A DNA stretch of 64,000 bases. It comes from Qipengyuania_B sp965214525. Lineage in GTDB: Bacteria; Pseudomonadota; Alphaproteobacteria; Sphingomonadales; Sphingomonadaceae. Both the position numbers and the translations under genes were made by a program. How positions within the stretch are numbered: position 1 is the stretch's first letter; every line of letters starts with the position of its first letter. The notes beneath the pieces are model-generated. The model saw only the letters and a program-made list of their open reading frames with translations. It made no database searches and had not been told where the DNA came from. This document shows positions 18,488 through 26,555 of the stretch, in pieces. The DNA is taken from the NCBI GenBank assembly GCA_965214525.1, contig OZ243959.1:1488001-1552000 (forward strand). The letters are read 5' to 3'.

Positions 18488-19580
18488 CCACTGGACCAAC
18501 TGCATAACTAACTTCGACGATGATGTTGGCGTCTTTGTCGCCGACTATTTCGCCGACGAGAGCCGAAAGGTGCTACTGGTCGCGGCAGCAGGATTCGACC
18601 CGCGCTCGCGGCGTGTATCCAAGTTGCTCGCCGACACTCTGGGCGATCGCCTTAGCGCCTATTACATCCGCGAAGAGAGGCCAGGCGCCTCTGAAGAACT
18701 CATCACTCGCGCCGAGGCGAACGAGGCCGCTTTAAGGGAGATCGTGCCGGACTCGATGGTCTTTACGATACCTGTGTTCGCCGACGATGGCGCGCCGGTC
18801 GGAGGCGCGCGCTTGGTGACCATGATGGCGGAGAACCCGGTCGCCGAAGGTGTCACTGATGTTATCCTCGACCTCAGCGCACTATCGATCGGTGTAGGCT
18901 TCCCGGCGGCCAAGCTGCTCCTACTCGACTGCGAGGAGGGGAAGACCAGGACCTTCCACCTAATGATCGTCTCGAACCCCGAGTTAGACGACCGGATCAC
19001 AAGCGTTCCCTCGGACCGGATCAGCCCGGTAAAGGGCTACGCGCCCGAAGTCGGCCTCAGCACCCTCGACGTGGCGCAAGTATGGATCCCGCAACTCGCA
19101 CGCGGCCGCGCCTCCACCCTAACCCAAATCGATGCAGCCAGCGAGCGGTGGTATAAGATCTGTCCGGTCCTGCCATTCCCGTCACGCAATCCCCGCCGCG
19201 CAGACGATCTGCTCACCGAGTATCAGAACGAGCTCGCCAACGAATGGGAAATTGATCCCCGCGACATCGTGTACGCGTCGGAGCGCAACCCGCTCGACTG
19301 TTACCGCACGCTGTCAATGCTCAAGGAGCGGTTCGACCGGACGATGGAGGGAACTTACGAACCGCGCATGGTACTCTCTCCGATTGGCAGCAAAGTGCTC
19401 GCAGCCGGCGCGATGATGGCCGCGATCGAGCACGAGATGGCGGTCCAGTATGTCGAGACCGAGAGCTATAACTTCGCAAACGCGGAACCGTCTCCTGACG
19501 ACCCGGCAGATATGATGGTCCACCTTGTTCTGTCAGGTCCGCTCTACGAAGGCTATTTGGCCAGAGAGGCCGGCGAGTGA
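18480..19580 (+). CDS. Unknown 'GFDPR' protein of the PRTase cassette
   Basis: The 366-residue product starts at the ATG overlapping the ATPase stop; the frame also extends 11 codons further upstream inside the ATPase gene. A Rossmann-like N-terminus is suggested by KVLLVAAAGFDPRSRRVSKLL followed by alternating strands and helices (VTDVILDLSALSIGVGFPAAKLLLLDC, TFHLMIVSNPELDDRI). The C-terminal half has PLDCYRTLSMLKERF and SPIGSKVLAAGAMMAAIEH. The GFDPR segment is its clearest marker. I know no biochemical function; position between the ATPase and the SIS-HAD gene, with overlaps on both sides, says it works with them. Confidence 0.6.
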   Translation: MRDHWTNCITNFDDDVGVFVADYFADESRKVLLVAAAGFDPRSRRVSKLLADTLGDRLSAYYIREERPGASEELITRAEANEAALREIVPDSMVFTIPVFADDGAPVGGARLVTMMAENPVAEGVTDVILDLSALSIGVGFPAAKLLLLDCEEGKTRTFHLMIVSNPELDDRITSVPSDRISPVKGYAPEVGLSTLDVAQVWIPQLARGRASTLTQIDAASERWYKICPVLPFPSRNPRRADDLLTEYQNELANEWEIDPRDIVYASERNPLDCYRTLSMLKERFDRTMEGTYEPRMVLSPIGSKVLAAGAMMAAIEHEMAVQYVETESYNFANAEPSPDDPADMMVHLVLSGPLYEGYLAREAGE

Positions 19581-21517
19581 ACACGCCCATCTTCACCGAG
19601 AAACTCGACGCTCTAACGGCCACGCTCGACCTCATGGCCTCGTACGACGTCGGCGGCATCGCTACGGCGCTTGCGCGGGGATGCGACCGCCACGCGCTGG
19701 CGATAGGCTCGGGTGGGTCGGCCATCGCGGCGGAGTACTTGCTGCGTTGCCGTGACACGCTCGGCCTCGGACCGACTACCGTCGCAACTCCGATGCAAGG
19801 TGTCCTCGACCATCATCGACTTGACGCAACGGACGCTTGGATTTTCAGCGCTGGAGGCGACAATCCCGACGCATGTGCCATCGCTCAGGCGCTAACCGAC
19901 CGGGAGGCCGCGACCATCAACCTTATTACACGTAACCCCCATGGTGCCGCCGCGGCCATAGTCACGCGGAGTGGTGGGACGGTCCACGCCTTACCCGTTG
20001 CCGACGCGAAGGATGGCTACCTCGCGACACATTCGGTCTTCGCCATGACTACAGCACTGCTGCTCGCAAGTCATTTTGTGTCGCGCGAACCTGACACAGT
20101 AAACGAGGCCTTGGGAAGAGTCGCCAGTCTGCTCCTTGCTTCGCGGGACGCTGGCAACCGGGACCTGCTTGTAAAGCGCTGGACACCGATCCGTGCGACC
20201 GACACAATAATCATTACCGCAGACTCGTCGCTTCGTCCGGTCGCCAGCCTCCTCGATACTTCCCTCTGGGAAGCTTCACTTTGTCAGGTCCAAACCACCG
20301 ACTTCCGCAACTTCGCCCACGGACGGCACGCGTGGCTGCACCACCGCCCCGATAGTACCATCGTGCTTGCGCTCACCGCGATGAACTCCCGGATCGCATG
20401 GTCAGCCATCGAAACCGTCCTGCCCAAGAATGTCCGGCGCAACGTGCTCGACTACAATGCAGGTGGACGTCTCGACAACTTGCTCGGAATCGTCGACGGC
20501 CTGTCGCATATTGAGGCGATTGGCGAGGTTCTAGGTGTCGATCCTGGAAAACCGGGCCTGGGCGATTTCGGACGGGCGATCTACGACGACCGTTCGCTGG
20601 AGGTGACGGCGATGGAGCTCCGGCCGCGCATCCGACACAAGCTAGCCGCGATTGCCAAGGCGGATAGACCGATGGCCGACGAACCAGGCCTCGTAGCCAT
20701 CGGTCACCATCACCTTGAGACGCTCGCCGCCGCAACAGTCGGTGGCGCTGTGTTTGACTACGACGGCACAATTGTCACAACCGAGGGACGGTTCAGTCCA
20801 CCGTCACAGGAGATCCTCGACGAGCTGATCCGCCTGCACCGCGCCGGCGTTTGCCTTGGTATCGCAACCGGACGTGGCGGGTCAGCCGGCGAAGATTTGA
20901 GGAAGGTCCTGCCACCAGACGTGCTCTCGTCACTGCTAGTCGGCTATTACAACGGAGGACACCTGCGGACCGCGGACATCGACATCAAGGGTGACCCGCC
21001 CAGACAAAATCCAGCTATCGCCGCAACGGCGGCGTGGCTGGACGAGCGCGACGACCTGTTCGCGAGTAAGGAGTTCAAGTCCGGACCGGTCCAGATCGGC
21101 ATTGATATGGAGAACTTGCTCCGTCCATTCCGCTTCCCCCTAGACATGGCGGAATGCCCACTGGTCTCGAGCGGCGAGGTCAGGATATCTGGCTCGGGAC
21201 ATAGCTTTGACGTCGTTCCATCGACGTCGTGCAAGTCCGCGATCGTCGACGCTGTACGTCGCAAAATCAATCCGGACGCCGCCGTCCTGTGCTTCGGGGA
21301 CAGCGGCTCGCGCTTTGGGAACGACTACACACTCCTCGCTCACCCACACGGTATTAGCGTCGGCGAGGTTTGTGGCGCGGCAGACGGTTGCTGGTCGCTG
21401 TTTGGCAGAGCGTTGACGGGACCGGATGCCCTTCTCAAGATATTAAGGGCTCTGGTAAAGTGTCCTACGGGTGAGATTCGCCTCGACACCGCCGCGTTGG
21501 CTCTCGACACGCCATGA
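19577..21517 (+). CDS. Tandem SIS (sugar isomerase) - HAD phosphatase fusion
   Basis: The 646-residue protein joins two enzyme types. Residues 1 to about 370 look like tandem SIS domains, as in GlmS: LAIGSGGSAIAAEYL in the first, and TTDFRNFAHGRHAWLHH in the second, resembling the GlmS EFKHGP sugar-binding loop. Residues about 390-620 are a HAD hydrolase: motif I FDYDGT (Asp394, Asp396), motif II IATGRG, motif IV FGDSGSRFGND (Asp575) and an inserted cap of about 150 residues (C2/Cof type), typical of sugar-phosphate phosphatases. It overlaps both neighbours by ATGA. The natural substrate is unknown; a phospho-sugar is the natural guess. Confidence 0.75.
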   Translation: MNTPIFTEKLDALTATLDLMASYDVGGIATALARGCDRHALAIGSGGSAIAAEYLLRCRDTLGLGPTTVATPMQGVLDHHRLDATDAWIFSAGGDNPDACAIAQALTDREAATINLITRNPHGAAAAIVTRSGGTVHALPVADAKDGYLATHSVFAMTTALLLASHFVSREPDTVNEALGRVASLLLASRDAGNRDLLVKRWTPIRATDTIIITADSSLRPVASLLDTSLWEASLCQVQTTDFRNFAHGRHAWLHHRPDSTIVLALTAMNSRIAWSAIETVLPKNVRRNVLDYNAGGRLDNLLGIVDGLSHIEAIGEVLGVDPGKPGLGDFGRAIYDDRSLEVTAMELRPRIRHKLAAIAKADRPMADEPGLVAIGHHHLETLAAATVGGAVFDYDGTIVTTEGRFSPPSQEILDELIRLHRAGVCLGIATGRGGSAGEDLRKVLPPDVLSSLLVGYYNGGHLRTADIDIKGDPPRQNPAIAATAAWLDERDDLFASKEFKSGPVQIGIDMENLLRPFRFPLDMAECPLVSSGEVRISGSGHSFDVVPSTSCKSAIVDAVRRKINPDAAVLCFGDSGSRFGNDYTLLAHPHGISVGEVCGAADGCWSLFGRALTGPDALLKILRALVKCPTGEIRLDTAALALDTP

Positions 21518-21540
21518 CCAAAGGGATACAAAAGGAGAAC

Positions 21541-22491
21541 ATGGAAATCGCGACTCAACTACAATATCGATTTGACGTCGCGGGCACCGGACTGACGGTC
21601 CTCGACCGCATCTATACGGATGGCGACCTCGCCGACGAAGCGCTCGGAGGGTCGTGCGGCAACGTGCTGCTTTCTCTCGCCATGCTTCACCGAAACGTAG
21701 TGCCGGTGATTACGATTGGAGACGACGACGAGGGCCGGCGGCTCGTCGCAGAGTTCGTCGAAGCTGGCGCAATCGTCGATCACATCTATCGCAAGGCCGG
21801 TGTGCGTTCACCGATCATCGCTCAGGATGTGGACACCGCTTCCGGCGTCCACGGCTTCAGATTCGTTTGCCCAGACACCTACGAGTCGCTGCCTCAATAC
21901 GAACCCATAAGCGAGAGCGAGGCCGCATCAGCTTTGCACATCCTCACTCAATGTAGCGTTTTTTACGCTGACCGACTGTCCTCTGGGATAATCCATGCAA
22001 TGAGAGCAGCTAAGCTCTCAGGCGCTATCGTGTTTTTTGAACCGTCCGATGTCGACCACGACGAGTTGTTCAGAGAAGCGTTGGAACTGACTTCGATCTT
22101 GAAATACTCGGTCGACAGGTTGGGCGATCGTCTCGCAGAACTCGAATACGACTGCATACGGATCGTGACCCACGGTGCCGATGGCCTCGAGGTCCACCAT
22201 GACGGGAGCGCCGTTTGGTGCTCTGCTGTGAGCGCGCCTGCCATCCTTGATACATGCGGTTCGGGCGACATGGTCAGCGTCGGCGTGATTGACTGGATGT
22301 TGTCGTCAGGCGTTAGCGCTGAAAGCCTTGATGTAACCTACCTTCTTGAGGGTGTGTTAGCAGGGCAAAGACTTGCAGCCGAGAACTGTGCCTTTGCCGG
22401 CGCTCGCGGCCTGTTTAAGCAATGCGGGCCGGCCTACGCTCGCGAAGTGCTGCGGGAATGCCCTGACCGCTACTCGGCCGCCTCCAAGTAG
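21541..22491 (+). CDS. PfkB family sugar/nucleoside kinase
   Basis: This is a 316-residue ribokinase-fold enzyme. It has the N-terminal substrate region GGSCGNVLLSLAMLHR and the C-terminal catalytic signature DTCGSGD with Asp243 as the expected base (DTxGAGD in most of the family, here with Ser for Ala). PfkB enzymes phosphorylate ribose, adenosine or hexose derivatives. I chose the ATG at 21541 for its strong AAAAGGAG site; the ATG at 21514 overlaps the previous stop and is an alternative. It ends the plus-strand operon and overlaps the convergent NADAR gene by 22 bases. Confidence 0.8.
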   Translation: MEIATQLQYRFDVAGTGLTVLDRIYTDGDLADEALGGSCGNVLLSLAMLHRNVVPVITIGDDDEGRRLVAEFVEAGAIVDHIYRKAGVRSPIIAQDVDTASGVHGFRFVCPDTYESLPQYEPISESEAASALHILTQCSVFYADRLSSGIIHAMRAAKLSGAIVFFEPSDVDHDELFREALELTSILKYSVDRLGDRLAELEYDCIRIVTHGADGLEVHHDGSAVWCSAVSAPAILDTCGSGDMVSVGVIDWMLSSGVSAESLDVTYLLEGVLAGQRLAAENCAFAGARGLFKQCGPAYAREVLRECPDRYSAASK

Positions 22492-22955
22492 CCCGCGGAT
22501 TCTAACCGCAGATCCTCGCGGATCTCCATCAGCAATATGCCAAGCATGTTCCTGCCGGAGCCGTTGACCTCGCCCCATAGTCGGTTAACCTCGTTGTCTA
22601 CGGTCGCAGACTCCACCAGTCTTGCCTCACCCGTCGAAAGAAGCAGGTCCTGCAGGTCAGAATGCTGCGTAAATTTTGCGCGGAGCACCTCGCGCATACG
22701 ATCGAACTTGGTCTTCGACCAACCGGGGGCGATGTCCCAGTAGTACAGGCCATGAGCCGCCATTGCGAGGAGCGCTGGTGACGGTGCCGCCAAGAGCCAT
22801 TTGCGAACCTCGGGCTTACGGGCCTTCCCAGCCTGGTAGGCGTGCTCGCTGGTGGCGAAAACTTCGCCTTCGAACTCGATGGGCCGGCGGTAGAGATTGC
22901 TAAAGGCACCGTAGGGTTTTTCGCTCGCCCGATAGAAGCGGATTTCATCGATCAT
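22470..22955 (-). CDS. NADAR domain protein (YbiA-like)
   Basis: The 161-residue product is a NADAR-family protein. The N-terminus FYRASEKPYGAFSNLYRRPIEFEG, the SEHAYQAGKA box and the C-terminal NRLWGEVNGSGRNMLGILLMEIRE are the family's pattern. NADAR proteins are N-glycosidases or related enzymes acting on ADP-ribose-like and riboflavin-intermediate compounds; some remove ADP-ribose from guanine in DNA and act as antitoxins to DarT-like toxins. Here it faces the PfkB gene and is divergent from an XRE regulator, with an operator between them. Whether it protects against, or makes, the cassette's product is open. Confidence 0.85.
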   Translation of the reverse strand: MIDEIRFYRASEKPYGAFSNLYRRPIEFEGEVFATSEHAYQAGKARKPEVRKWLLAAPSPALLAMAAHGLYYWDIAPGWSKTKFDRMREVLRAKFTQHSDLQDLLLSTGEARLVESATVDNEVNRLWGEVNGSGRNMLGILLMEIREDLRLESAGYLEAAE

Positions 22956-22974
22956 TGCGAATGCCTTTCTGTCT

Positions 22975-23010
22975 TGCAAATTCGCATGATTTCATACATG
23001 CAGATTTGCA
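22975..23010. promoter_or_regulatory. Operator-like inverted repeat between NADAR and XRE genes
   Basis: TGCAAATTCGCATG (22975-22988) and CATGCAGATTTGCA (22997-23010) are inverted with 12 of 14 positions matching and an 8-base spacer. The repeat covers the XRE gene's possible start codons and sits 20 bases upstream of the NADAR ATG, so the XRE protein probably binds it to repress both genes. Confidence 0.65.
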
Positions 23011-23354
23011 TGGAATCAACCCCTTCTGAATTGAAAGCGCTAAAGCGCCAGATAGCCGCGGCGGCGGCTAGAGAGGGCCTAAGTTATGCAAAAATAGCAA
23101 GAATTTGCGGTGTTCATTCCAGCCAAGTCAGTCGCATATGCCGCGGTGAATTTCGCCGCATCAGCCAGAATGTCTTGCAAGTTTGCAGTGCACTCGGATT
23201 GTCAGGCCCGTTTGCCACGCCCGACATGCAGAGCGATCGCGGCTGGCGCCAAGTTGAAGCGAGCGCGCGACGCTTGTGGGAAGCAAGCGATCGCGACAGC
23301 GACAGAGTATCCCGCCTTCTCGAGGTCATTGGCACTTTCCGTTCAAAGCCTTAG
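23010..23354 (+). CDS. XRE family small regulator
   Basis: The 114-residue protein (MESTPSELKALKRQ start) has an HTH: LSYAKIARICGVHSSQVSRICRGEF (about residues 23-47). The remainder is helical with an Arg/Asp-rich C-terminus. In-frame ATGs at 22986 and 22998 would add 8 or 4 residues, but those codons lie within the palindromic operator; no Shine-Dalgarno helps the choice, and leaderless translation is possible. It is divergent from the NADAR gene and is the likely local regulator. Confidence 0.7.
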   Translation: MESTPSELKALKRQIAAAAAREGLSYAKIARICGVHSSQVSRICRGEFRRISQNVLQVCSALGLSGPFATPDMQSDRGWRQVEASARRLWEASDRDSDRVSRLLEVIGTFRSKP

Positions 23355-23600
23355 CGAACGTGCGGCGAAGGCCATGCCATGATCGATCAATATGCTTCGC
23401 ACGCTATAAGTCTTTTCGATGTCGTGTGTTGCGCAAGCCTCTCCTTCCAAGGCCCCTAATAGGATCGCTCGTCGAGTGATGGGGCGACCAATGATGGTGC
23501 CTGTTTCTGCTGTTCTATAAGTCGTGAACAAACCGCAGTTTCTGGTTCCCTTAGCCAGACTGTAGAATGACTGATATTGGTGCACGAAGCGGCCGCTCAA
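23343..23600 (-). CDS. Doubtful 85-residue protein downstream of traI
   Basis: An 85-codon frame begins at a TTG overlapping the traI stop (TTGA) and is otherwise free of competing genes, except for a 12-base overlap with the end of the XRE gene. The product (KGTRNCGLFTTYRTAETGTI...) matches nothing I know and has no clear domain. It may be real and coupled to traI, or a chance frame in the spacer between traI and the cargo cassette. Confidence 0.22.
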   Translation of the reverse strand: MSGRFVHQYQSFYSLAKGTRNCGLFTTYRTAETGTIIGRPITRRAILLGALEGEACATHDIEKTYSVRSILIDHGMAFAARSLRL

Positions 23601-26509
23601 ATCCCGAAATCCAGCGTCTTGCTCTTGCTCCGGGTCAGCTCCTTCTCGGCCTTGTTAGCCTCTTCCGGTTTCAGCTGATCGACTCCGCTACCTTTCGCTG
23701 CAGTAGACTTCACGCTTCCCGTGACCTCGAGGGCCGACGCCTTCTCGCCCTTGTTTCGGGCAACGGCCGCTCCGAGCTTTTCCGCATTGTCGACCACCAG
23801 CGTCAGATGGTCGCGAAGCCTCGTGACCGTCACCATGAAGGTCTTCTGGTTCGACAGATTGCGCTCGGAGCTGGTCATCACCGCGATACCGCGATCCGAT
23901 GTCAGGCCCTGCGCCATGTGCGCGTTGAGCGCATAAGCGAGGTCGATCCGCTTGAGCATCGGATCGTCCCTCTTCAATTCGACCTGGTCGCCCTGGGAGG
24001 TTTCGAAGGTGATCTTGCCGCCTGCTATTGCCACCACTCTGGCCTGGTCGGCGTTGAACAGACCGCGCCGGTGATCATTGCGGGTCCAGCGGATCCGGTC
24101 GCCTTCGTGGATTTCGAGTTTGCGCGGTTCGAGCAGCGTCAGATTTTCGTCACCCTTCCCCGCTTTGATCCGCGCAGGATCGAACCGGAACCGCTTGCCA
24201 CGCTTGTCCTCGACCTCCACCAGCCTCCCTTTCCGGTCCTGTCCGAGAACGCGATACTCACCAACGGAAAGGCCGAGAGCCTGCTGCTTCCTGGAGATCT
24301 CGAGCACCTGTCCTGCCCGGTAGGCCGGGAGATGCCGTAGCTCTTCCCTGGTCGCGTTCACGCGGTCAAGGACATCAAGCTTCATCATGCCCGGGCCGAT
24401 CTCGCGATTGGCGAGGAGGCCCTGCTGGACCGCTGCGTTGACCGCGGAACGAATTGCGCGTCCCGAAGCGTAGATCGAAGTACGGGCGCGGGTTTCCTTG
24501 TCGAGTGCCAGCCAGGTTTCAGCGGCGACCTGCGCGCCATCGCCCTTGGCCTCGACGGTGTGCGACTTCAGATGGCGAAGTGCGTTGCGCACGTCGCCTG
24601 CCTGGGCTGATGCCTGCGCTTCGCGCACGACCGGGTCTCGGGCGCGCAGGTTCGTAGCCATTTCTGCGCGCGCGATCCCTGCCCGCTGAAGCAGTGCGAA
24701 CGGCTTGCCCGCGTCGACCGCGCCCAGCTGTTTGCGGTCTCCTATAAGGACCAGTCGATGAACGCCTGCGAGATTGGCGAGGCGAACGAGCTTCTCCTTG
24801 TCCTCGTTCGAGACCATCGAGGCCTCATCGAGTACCAGCACATGATCCTTGAGGCTCGCCTGCGCTTCGGTGCGCAGTGCGACATTGCCCGGATCGCCGA
24901 GCAGCTTTGTCCAGCCTCGGAGAAAGCGCGCCAGCGTCTGCGAGCCGATCCCGGTTTCGCGCTCAAGCATCTGGACGAGGGTATTCTGGATCGCAAGGCC
25001 GATAACCGGGTGTCCTTCATCGCGCAGCACCTCGGCGACAGGCTTCAAGACACTGCTTTTACCGGCCCCTGCGATGCCCTGGATCGCGATCGTCCGATCC
25101 TTTGACGTGAGGATCAGCTCCGCCGCCGCCAATTGCCCCTCATTGAGCCGGAACCCCTGCCCCGTGGCCGCGGCCGCCTGGACAGATGCGGCGGCCTTTT
25201 GCGGTTCAATCGCCGGCGAACTGTTGCCCTTTCCGGCGGCGACCTCGGACAAGATCCGTTGTTCGGTCACGACGGCTTCGCGCGATGCAAGCCAGCCCTT
25301 GTGCTCGCCCTTGCCCGAAATCAGGTCACCTGAACGCACCAAAGCCCTAGTCCGCTTCTCGACATCGGCAATCGTGGCCGGCAGCCCGAAATCGAGCGCG
25401 GCCTTGTAAAGCGCGGTGCGCTCGAACGCTGCTTCGCGCTGCGAGAGGTGGCGAATTGCCGAAGCAACAGCCTGCGCTGCGGCGATAGTCTGGCGGTCCT
25501 GCTTTAGCACCGATGGTGGCACCAGGGGATCGGCAGGATCACCTCTCACATGCGCGGCAAAGCGACTGAGCCATGCCCGCCCACGCTCGACCAGCGAGCC
25601 GATCCGCGTGGCTTCCATGCTTTGCCCGAGCGCATTTGTCCGTGCGCGATCGACCAGCGGCGTAAGGTCGAGCCCGATCGATTGGGCGGTCTCGCTCCAC
25701 TGTTTGCCGAGGGTCGCGCGGTCCTCGATTTCCTCCTTGCTCGCGCGGGTATCGAGCGCAGCGATGCGGCCGGCTTCGAGGCCCGGACCGCGCCGCGCCT
25801 CGAGCACTTCCTTGCGGCGTGTCGAAAACGCCATGATCTGCTCGCGCGAAATCCCGCGCGCCTCGAAATTGCCGTGCTTGAGCACCGGACCCGGCTCGTA
25901 GCCAAGCTTTTCGACGGCGACGCGAAAGCGCGCCATTGCTATCGAGTTGAGCGTGGTATTGAGCTGCCACAGGCGATCGTTCTTGAGCGTTCGCCACTTG
26001 CCGTCCTTCCCTTGCGTGACGTTGGCGATGACCGCGTGGAAGTGGAGATTGGGCTCCTGGTTGCGGTTGGTGTCATGCTGGAACAGGCCGACAGCGAGAT
26101 TGCCTGTCGCCTGAGTGACCATCTTGCCCTTCTCGACTATCCGGGTCTCGGCCGCGTTCTTTTCGGCCCATTGCAGCGCCTCGACGACGGCTTCGCGGTA
26201 GGCAGCGATGATCCGTTCGTCCTTCCCGACAAGCGCCAGAAGCGACCAGCTCTTGGGCACAGAGAAGGAGAGATCGGTCCCGGGCCGGTGCGCCTGTCCG
26301 GGATTGCCGACGCTGCTGCCGTCGGGCAGCTCGCCGCGCAGCAACGCGTCGAACGCCTTAGCCTCGACCTTGCCCTCAAGACCTAGGCGTTTGGCGCCGC
26401 CGCCGATCCATTGACCCGAGCGATCGGCATCGGCGCTGGCGTAGTAATTGTCGGAGGCGAAGTAGCTTGCCGCCGCCGTTGGCGAGCGGACATTGGCGAC
26501 GGAAAGCAT
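23597..26509 (-). CDS. traI: MobF relaxase-helicase TraI
   Basis: TraI nicks oriT, stays covalently bound to the strand and unwinds it for transfer. The 970-residue protein has N-terminal catalytic tyrosines in YFASDNYY (residues 16-23), the HUH metal site (H near 144 and HFH around 154-156 in PNLHFHAV), a Walker A GIAGAGKS around 477-485, Walker B VLVLDEAS around 555-562 and later helicase motifs (TSDRGIAVMTSSERNLSNQKTFMVTVTR). This is the TrwC/MobF plan, shorter than F TraI (1,756). It follows traD by 46 bases on the same strand. Confidence 0.95.
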   Translation of the reverse strand: MLSVANVRSPTAAASYFASDNYYASADADRSGQWIGGGAKRLGLEGKVEAKAFDALLRGELPDGSSVGNPGQAHRPGTDLSFSVPKSWSLLALVGKDERIIAAYREAVVEALQWAEKNAAETRIVEKGKMVTQATGNLAVGLFQHDTNRNQEPNLHFHAVIANVTQGKDGKWRTLKNDRLWQLNTTLNSIAMARFRVAVEKLGYEPGPVLKHGNFEARGISREQIMAFSTRRKEVLEARRGPGLEAGRIAALDTRASKEEIEDRATLGKQWSETAQSIGLDLTPLVDRARTNALGQSMEATRIGSLVERGRAWLSRFAAHVRGDPADPLVPPSVLKQDRQTIAAAQAVASAIRHLSQREAAFERTALYKAALDFGLPATIADVEKRTRALVRSGDLISGKGEHKGWLASREAVVTEQRILSEVAAGKGNSSPAIEPQKAAASVQAAAATGQGFRLNEGQLAAAELILTSKDRTIAIQGIAGAGKSSVLKPVAEVLRDEGHPVIGLAIQNTLVQMLERETGIGSQTLARFLRGWTKLLGDPGNVALRTEAQASLKDHVLVLDEASMVSNEDKEKLVRLANLAGVHRLVLIGDRKQLGAVDAGKPFALLQRAGIARAEMATNLRARDPVVREAQASAQAGDVRNALRHLKSHTVEAKGDGAQVAAETWLALDKETRARTSIYASGRAIRSAVNAAVQQGLLANREIGPGMMKLDVLDRVNATREELRHLPAYRAGQVLEISRKQQALGLSVGEYRVLGQDRKGRLVEVEDKRGKRFRFDPARIKAGKGDENLTLLEPRKLEIHEGDRIRWTRNDHRRGLFNADQARVVAIAGGKITFETSQGDQVELKRDDPMLKRIDLAYALNAHMAQGLTSDRGIAVMTSSERNLSNQKTFMVTVTRLRDHLTLVVDNAEKLGAAVARNKGEKASALEVTGSVKSTAAKGSGVDQLKPEEANKAEKELTRSKSKTLDFGI

Positions 26510-26555
26510 GGGGCAGGATCACCTTTCGTAAGCCCTCCCCCTCATCTGGTCGGCG

